A stretch of DNA of 64,000 nucleotides, from NCBI GenBank assembly GCA_009617715.1, contig VTFK01000050.1:930001-994000 (forward strand), read 5' to 3'. Every line of letters begins with the position of its first letter. Position 1 is the stretch's first letter. The stretch comes from Plectrocnemia conspersa (Eukaryota > Arthropoda > Insecta > Trichoptera > Polycentropodidae). Below, in pieces: positions 55,902 to 64,000 of the stretch. Under the pieces are notes generated by a model. The model worked only from the letters and a program-made list of their open reading frames with translations. It was not told where the DNA came from and ran no database searches. A program made the translations under genes and the position numbers.

Positions 55902-57057
55902 TTAACGCTTTTTGGACGTCAGATTAGTCTTGAAATAGATGTCTTCTATTCTACGTGTTAAATTCACTAATGTATTATATTTCCATACTACATTAGCCAA
56001 ATGATCGCCAGGTAACGATGTAGTTATTATAGTAAAGATATGTCCGAAAACGAGCGCATCCAATTCAGTCGGACTGTAAAAAGTAAACATTAAAAAATCT
56101 GATAATACAGACTTTAAATATATATATATCATATAATCCACTTACTGGCTCCCAAAAAAATAATCCTTATCGCCAAGTTTCTCGCTCAAGGCCTGACAAC
56201 ATTTTTCAACCTGAAATAACAATAACAGATAGCATTGTTTCATTTATATCATACTAATAAGTGATTTATAAAAGTATAGAATAGTTTACCTCGTTTATTA
56301 CTTCATCCATAGATTTTTCGTACCAATTATACATTTTAAGTTGCTTGATTATCTTGGAACGTTTCGTCCAGTTTTGTACGATAGACAATGGCCAAGGAAA
56401 ACCAGAGCCGTTTCTGACGGATGTTACGGTGCTGTAAGTTTCGTCATCGGCCCAACATACGAAGAGCTGATAAAATAAAACATATACAGATGTTAAATCA
56501 GATTTAAGCGTCTCAATTAATTTAATAGTATAGTACCTCAGCGTTATACAGAACATTGTTGATTGTGCTTATATAAGCGCGAATTTCAGAATTTTCCATA
56601 TCGTTCAACGCCGGCAGCGAAGGTTTGACGTTTCTCTTTTCACAATGTTGAGCGATCGCTTCCAAGTCGGATACGAGAAACTTGCCGCATTTGATAAACG
56701 GAACTCTGCCAGTGGGAGACATCCATTCGGCATTCCATCGCATCTCTTCGGTGTACGGCAACTTCCAAAACTAATTAAAACAGTTTATTTACAAAATAAT
56801 AAATAATCAATAATGAATAATATTGAAATCTCACTCTAAGCAATGCTTCGACTGCGTTGCAGTTTGCAAGATCTGGAATCAAGATTTGCTCAATCTTATA
56901 AGGCATGAAAAGTTTCACGTCCTCGGGCCAGTATTGAGGATCTGAAGTTTGCATATACATTATTAACGTTATTCATCGCATATGTTAATTCAAATGAGGA
57001 TTCTTGTTGTTTCTAACCTAGCTCCATAGCCACAGTTTCGGCTAACGTACGAGTCAT
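55902..57057 (-). CDS. Mtx2: Metaxin-2
   Basis: Component of the outer mitochondrial membrane import and assembly machinery, partner of metaxin-1 and linked to the SAM complex. Six minus-strand exons: 57018-57057, 56835-56941, 56537-56770, 56290-56466, 56146-56210 and 55902-56073; all GT-AG, 264 residues, close to the 263 of human MTX2. Motifs in order: WPEDVKLF and [22 protein letters not shown] (thioredoxin-like GST N-domain), [23 protein letters not shown]-type [28 protein letters not shown] and [15 protein letters not shown], the GST C-domain signature of metaxins. No signal peptide or clear membrane helix. TTGACGTTT and CGTTTGACGTAAC lie 140-190 bp upstream. Its stop is about 440 bp from the G-alpha stop. 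Confidence 0.95.
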
Positions 57058-57774
57058 TTTAAAAGGGGAAAGTGAAACTCTGGAATAAAATCAAGCACGT
57101 CGTCCAGCTATTACATCACGTTTTGGTTGCGAAAATAGCCACTCTAAAGCGTCATAAATAACAGTTCACGCAAAAATAAACCCTGACATCAGTCCGTAAG
57201 TTGACGTTTTAATAAAATTTGGTCTTAACAACCGTTTGACGTAACACTGGCAAAAGTTTTATTTTGGTTATAACATCCCGAATTTCCGCCATTGACTAAA
57301 TTTATTTCATTTAAAAATGTTTTTACAAATTGCGTACACAGTAAAACCATATACATTTATAAGCTCTCATTAAACCATGTATCAAAGATATTCTACAAGA
57401 AACCTTGTCTTCTCAAATAATATACTTTCACGTAGAATTCATGATTTAGCAATATAAATGATTGAGAAATAATTTTAAGATTTAAATTTTGACACGAGTT
57501 TGGAATTAGACAAGGACGTTGCACAATTTCAATTTTTATCTTCTGTTATAACCTGACAGGGTAAGTCAATCAGATACAAACAATATTTATAAGTAAGAAT
57601 TGAAAAGCTGGATTGAAGGTCGACAGTACTTGACCATATTATTAGACCCAAGCCAAATTTTAGATTTTTTCCTTTAATTGGTCTATATCATAGTGTAATG
57701 AAATATATAAAGGCGGCAACACATATTCAAAATATTTTCTACAGAGAAAAATTCTAATACTTTAGTATGGTGGT

Positions 57775-58272
57775 CAGTCACATCGTAGGCCTTTGTAACG
57801 AATACCGAAATAGCGAATTTCCTAGTATAACGAATATTCAATTTGCCTCCGAAAAACTTTCATACAAAATGTTTTCATTGTAACAAATACCGATCTCAGT
57901 ATAACGAAATATATTGATCAGAATTTAAAAATGACGTTCCAACTTGCACAATATTTTTCCGAATTCAATTCGTCCTTGACTTGGCCTGTGCCAAGTGAGT
58001 TCACGAGCGACATTCAAGGTGTTCCGTCGACTCACAAACTTTTTTATAAAACATTTTTTTTAACAAATTTTATTGTGTTCATTACAATATTTTTAAAAAT
58101 AGACAAAAAACGATCTGTCAGTCATGTAAGAGGTTATTTTGATGCTGTAGTAATATGGTAATTGAAAATAAAAAATATATATATCACCTTTCTTACATTC
58201 AATATAACGAATTTTTAGTAAAACGAAATTTTTTTTCGGTCCCGTGAGCTTCGCTATACTGAGATTTCACTG
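57775..58272. mobile_element. Tigger/pogo-like element, about 498 bp
   Basis: Right end CTGAGATTTCACTG followed by TA is the reverse complement of CAGTGAAATCTCAG; the left end CAGTCACATCGTAGG fits it loosely. Inner sequence repeats the word TATAACGAAT (and variants) several times near both ends. A 76-codon frame at 57,931 (SSLTWPVPSEFTSDIQG) matches nothing I know. The left flank lacks TA, so that border is tentative. Confidence 0.5.
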
Positions 58273-58411
58273 TATATGAAACAGGTTTTATGCCACTTCC
58301 AATATCAGAATATAATTGTCCACGATCGAATCAAACATTCAAAGAATAGTAGTGGGAAAATGTTCTTAATTATTCTGTGAACTGGAGTATATATGTTTAG
58401 CGACTAAAGGG

Positions 58412-58616
58412 TGACGGGTGGCAATTAGACACAGATTGACCCGTTGCAGTAATGTTTTATTGACGATTTAAAATAGTTACATGTTTGTAAAGTACGGAGC
58501 GGGCGCGCGTCTGAATGGGCCGAATATTGCCAGTAGAGAGAAACCGTTACGTCAGTGCTACCCAAGTACCGCCAATTTTTGGCCATAATAAAAATCTATA
58601 TATAAATAGGCCCAAC
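58412..58616 (-). repeat. LTR-like dispersed repeat, copy 3
   Basis: On the minus strand it starts TGTTGGGCCTATTTATATA, has CCAAAAATTGGCGG and CAATAAAAC, and ends GCCACCCGTCA. Best-preserved copy, with TG...CA ends and a TATA-like tract, supporting a solo LTR. Flanking target duplication unclear. Confidence 0.55.
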
Positions 58617-60338
58617 ATATGTATTACTGTATTGAGCAAATAGCCAGTTTTGTAGTCGAAAAAGTTTAGGAGTTACTGGTAGTCGCGAGGGCAGCGAAAA
58701 TCGGGACCATTGGCATATTTATTTTTTAATTAGAGCGGTATTTTGTAAACCAATGTTAGAAGTTAGGAGGTTGGCAGCCAATTCTATATTCATTAAACTT
58801 AAAGTTTGAAAATCAAGAGATTTTTAATCCTTCAAAATTAGAAAAAAATCCAGTAAAATAATTTAATAAAAACAGTATATTAATTAATCCGAAAAAATTT
58901 AAACACGTAGTTGGAGATTAAACTTTATTTTTATTTCTTGCAATTGGTCTGTACAGTACGCTGGTTATACAAAATCAATTTTACTTTTGTACGAAGTTTA
59001 AAAAATAATCAGAAAAAGAATTCAAATCTCAGGTTGAACAAATTAAAGACGAAGTATAATATTTAGGGAACCCTATAAACCAATTTGTTAGACAATATTA
59101 TCCAAGCAAATATTCACAATCTGTCCGATCATTTTTAAAGCGATAAATAAAAAAGGAAATAATCCAAATACAAACTTAAAAATAATCAATAGTAATAAGA
59201 TTACAATTCTCACAATATCACATCAGTAATATTTATTTAATAAAAAAAATAACACATGATTAATAAGAAGAGAAAAATAGAATAGTATTATAATTTCATT
59301 GTGAATTAAATTTCTGAACATTAAATGTTAGATGGAAATTTATTTACAAATTATATAATAAGGTATAATATATGTACGTACGTATCCACGATAACACATT
59401 TGCCGCAAAATCCTTCAGTTTGAATGTACAGTATTTGAATGTTTAAAAACATGCGATGGAATTTAACCCTTTGAAACTGTGGAATGTGCAATCGATTTCA
59501 CCTATTCGAAAAGAACGACAATTAAAAACTAGACATCAAATTTCATCACTAAGCACGTGAAATCTCTAAAGTAAAAACAATTTGCCCCAAATTTTCAACT
59601 CTAAATGCCAGACATGATAATACGTGATATGCTTCATTGAAAAAATGGAATGCTACCCTTAGAAAACAGCGTTACGGATTAACTTGACAATTTCAAACGT
59701 TACGAGTGTATCTTTAATCTTAATTACACAATTAAGTATACAATTTGTTACAACATTTATATATTTTTTAATAATATCCTTCATCTTCAGTTCAGAATCA
59801 CATTCGGAACCACCGCTTGATAAACATATTTTTACAACCGTTTTAATACCAGTCGTTTCGTACGAAACTCGACGATTATACACATAAATTAAATATACAT
59901 ACACCTTGCGGGTATATGTAATAATATAATATATTGTCGAAGTGAAGCCTAAAGGTGGCACAGATCAATGATTTACAAAATTAAAATACATGATGACAAT
60001 GAAAGCTTCCGAGCCAAAGATAATGTATTTATGCACATAATGCGATTATTATCACAAACTATATACATTGCCAAATAAAACGCACACAATCTTGTCTAGT
60101 TTTTTCAAGTTAAAACATAATTAAAGCGCAGCTTTCTCTAATCACACTTCAAATAAATATCCACCATTGAAATCATAAAATATAATAGCAGCTGAACAAC
60201 ATTCAAATCAAGAATATCAAATTAGTTTCGAGTGAACGATGGATTTTGTAATGAGCAAAAAATTTCTTTATCTCGGTTAATGTGTACATATACGGATAGT
60301 TTAAATGAAATTCGATGGGAGTATATCTAGAAGATGGA

Positions 60339-63987
<3,649 letters not shown>

Positions 63988-64000
63988 CTAATATAAAACG

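Larger units (their letters stand above)
57058..60338. other. Intergenic region between Mtx2 and Cul1
   Basis: Mtx2 upstream sequence, a Tigger-like element (57,775-58,272), an LTR-like repeat (58,412-58,616, minus) and then about 1.7 kb of AT-rich DNA with no recognised feature, part of which is probably Cul1 3' UTR. Confidence 0.5.

Overview
The window is animal nuclear DNA, most likely from an insect. It is very AT-rich, genes are split by short GT-AG introns, and the conserved genes have insect-type orthologues: RFC1, a Smad2/3 (Smox), a Gs-related G-alpha best matched to the insect Galphaf class, metaxin-2 and Cullin-1. The order of insect cannot be told from the sequence. There are no prokaryotic features. 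I saw no tRNA or rRNA genes, though I had no search tool.

Layout. 1-1,637: 5' half of Rfc1 (minus), running off the left edge. 3.0-25.7 kb: a cluster of five related C2H2 zinc-finger genes, two pairs facing different ways (A +, A' -, B +, C +, D -), separated by transposon debris. All five begin with the same small-exon N-terminal module (a start exon coding about ten residues, then short acidic exons) followed by one large exon holding 10-20 fingers. 32.2-37.7 kb: a Smad2/3 gene (minus) with MH2 and the second half of MH1; the first MH1 exon was not found, and two single-base frame breaks are visible. 38-45 kb: repeats, including hAT, piggyBac and inverted-repeat elements. 45.2-52.26 kb: a GC-rich LTR retrotransposon of the Ty3/Gypsy CsRn1 type with intact gag and pol, joined by a likely -1 frameshift, and with LTRs that carry a 49-bp minisatellite. 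53.4-55.5 kb: G-alpha (plus), tail to tail with metaxin-2 (minus, 55.9-57.06 kb). 60.3-64.0 kb: 3' part of Cul1 (minus), running off the right edge.

Mobile DNA is the main theme between genes. Six hAT-type insertions can be delimited to the base by 8-bp target duplications. One piggyBac remnant lies between two TTAA sites inside a Smad intron, and a second lies at 43.2-44.5 kb. Tc1/mariner and pogo/Tigger pieces, short inverted-repeat elements and an LTR-like repeat in three copies make up much of the rest.

The housekeeping genes are unrelated in function: DNA replication clamp loading (RFC1), TGF-beta/activin signalling (Smad2/3), GPCR signalling (G-alpha), mitochondrial outer-membrane import (MTX2) and SCF ubiquitin ligation (CUL1). 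The zinc-finger cluster is the accessory, fast-evolving part. The strongest candidates for something new are that zinc-finger family, with its shared N-terminal module and its expansion by two-finger units, and the retroelement with minisatellite LTRs.
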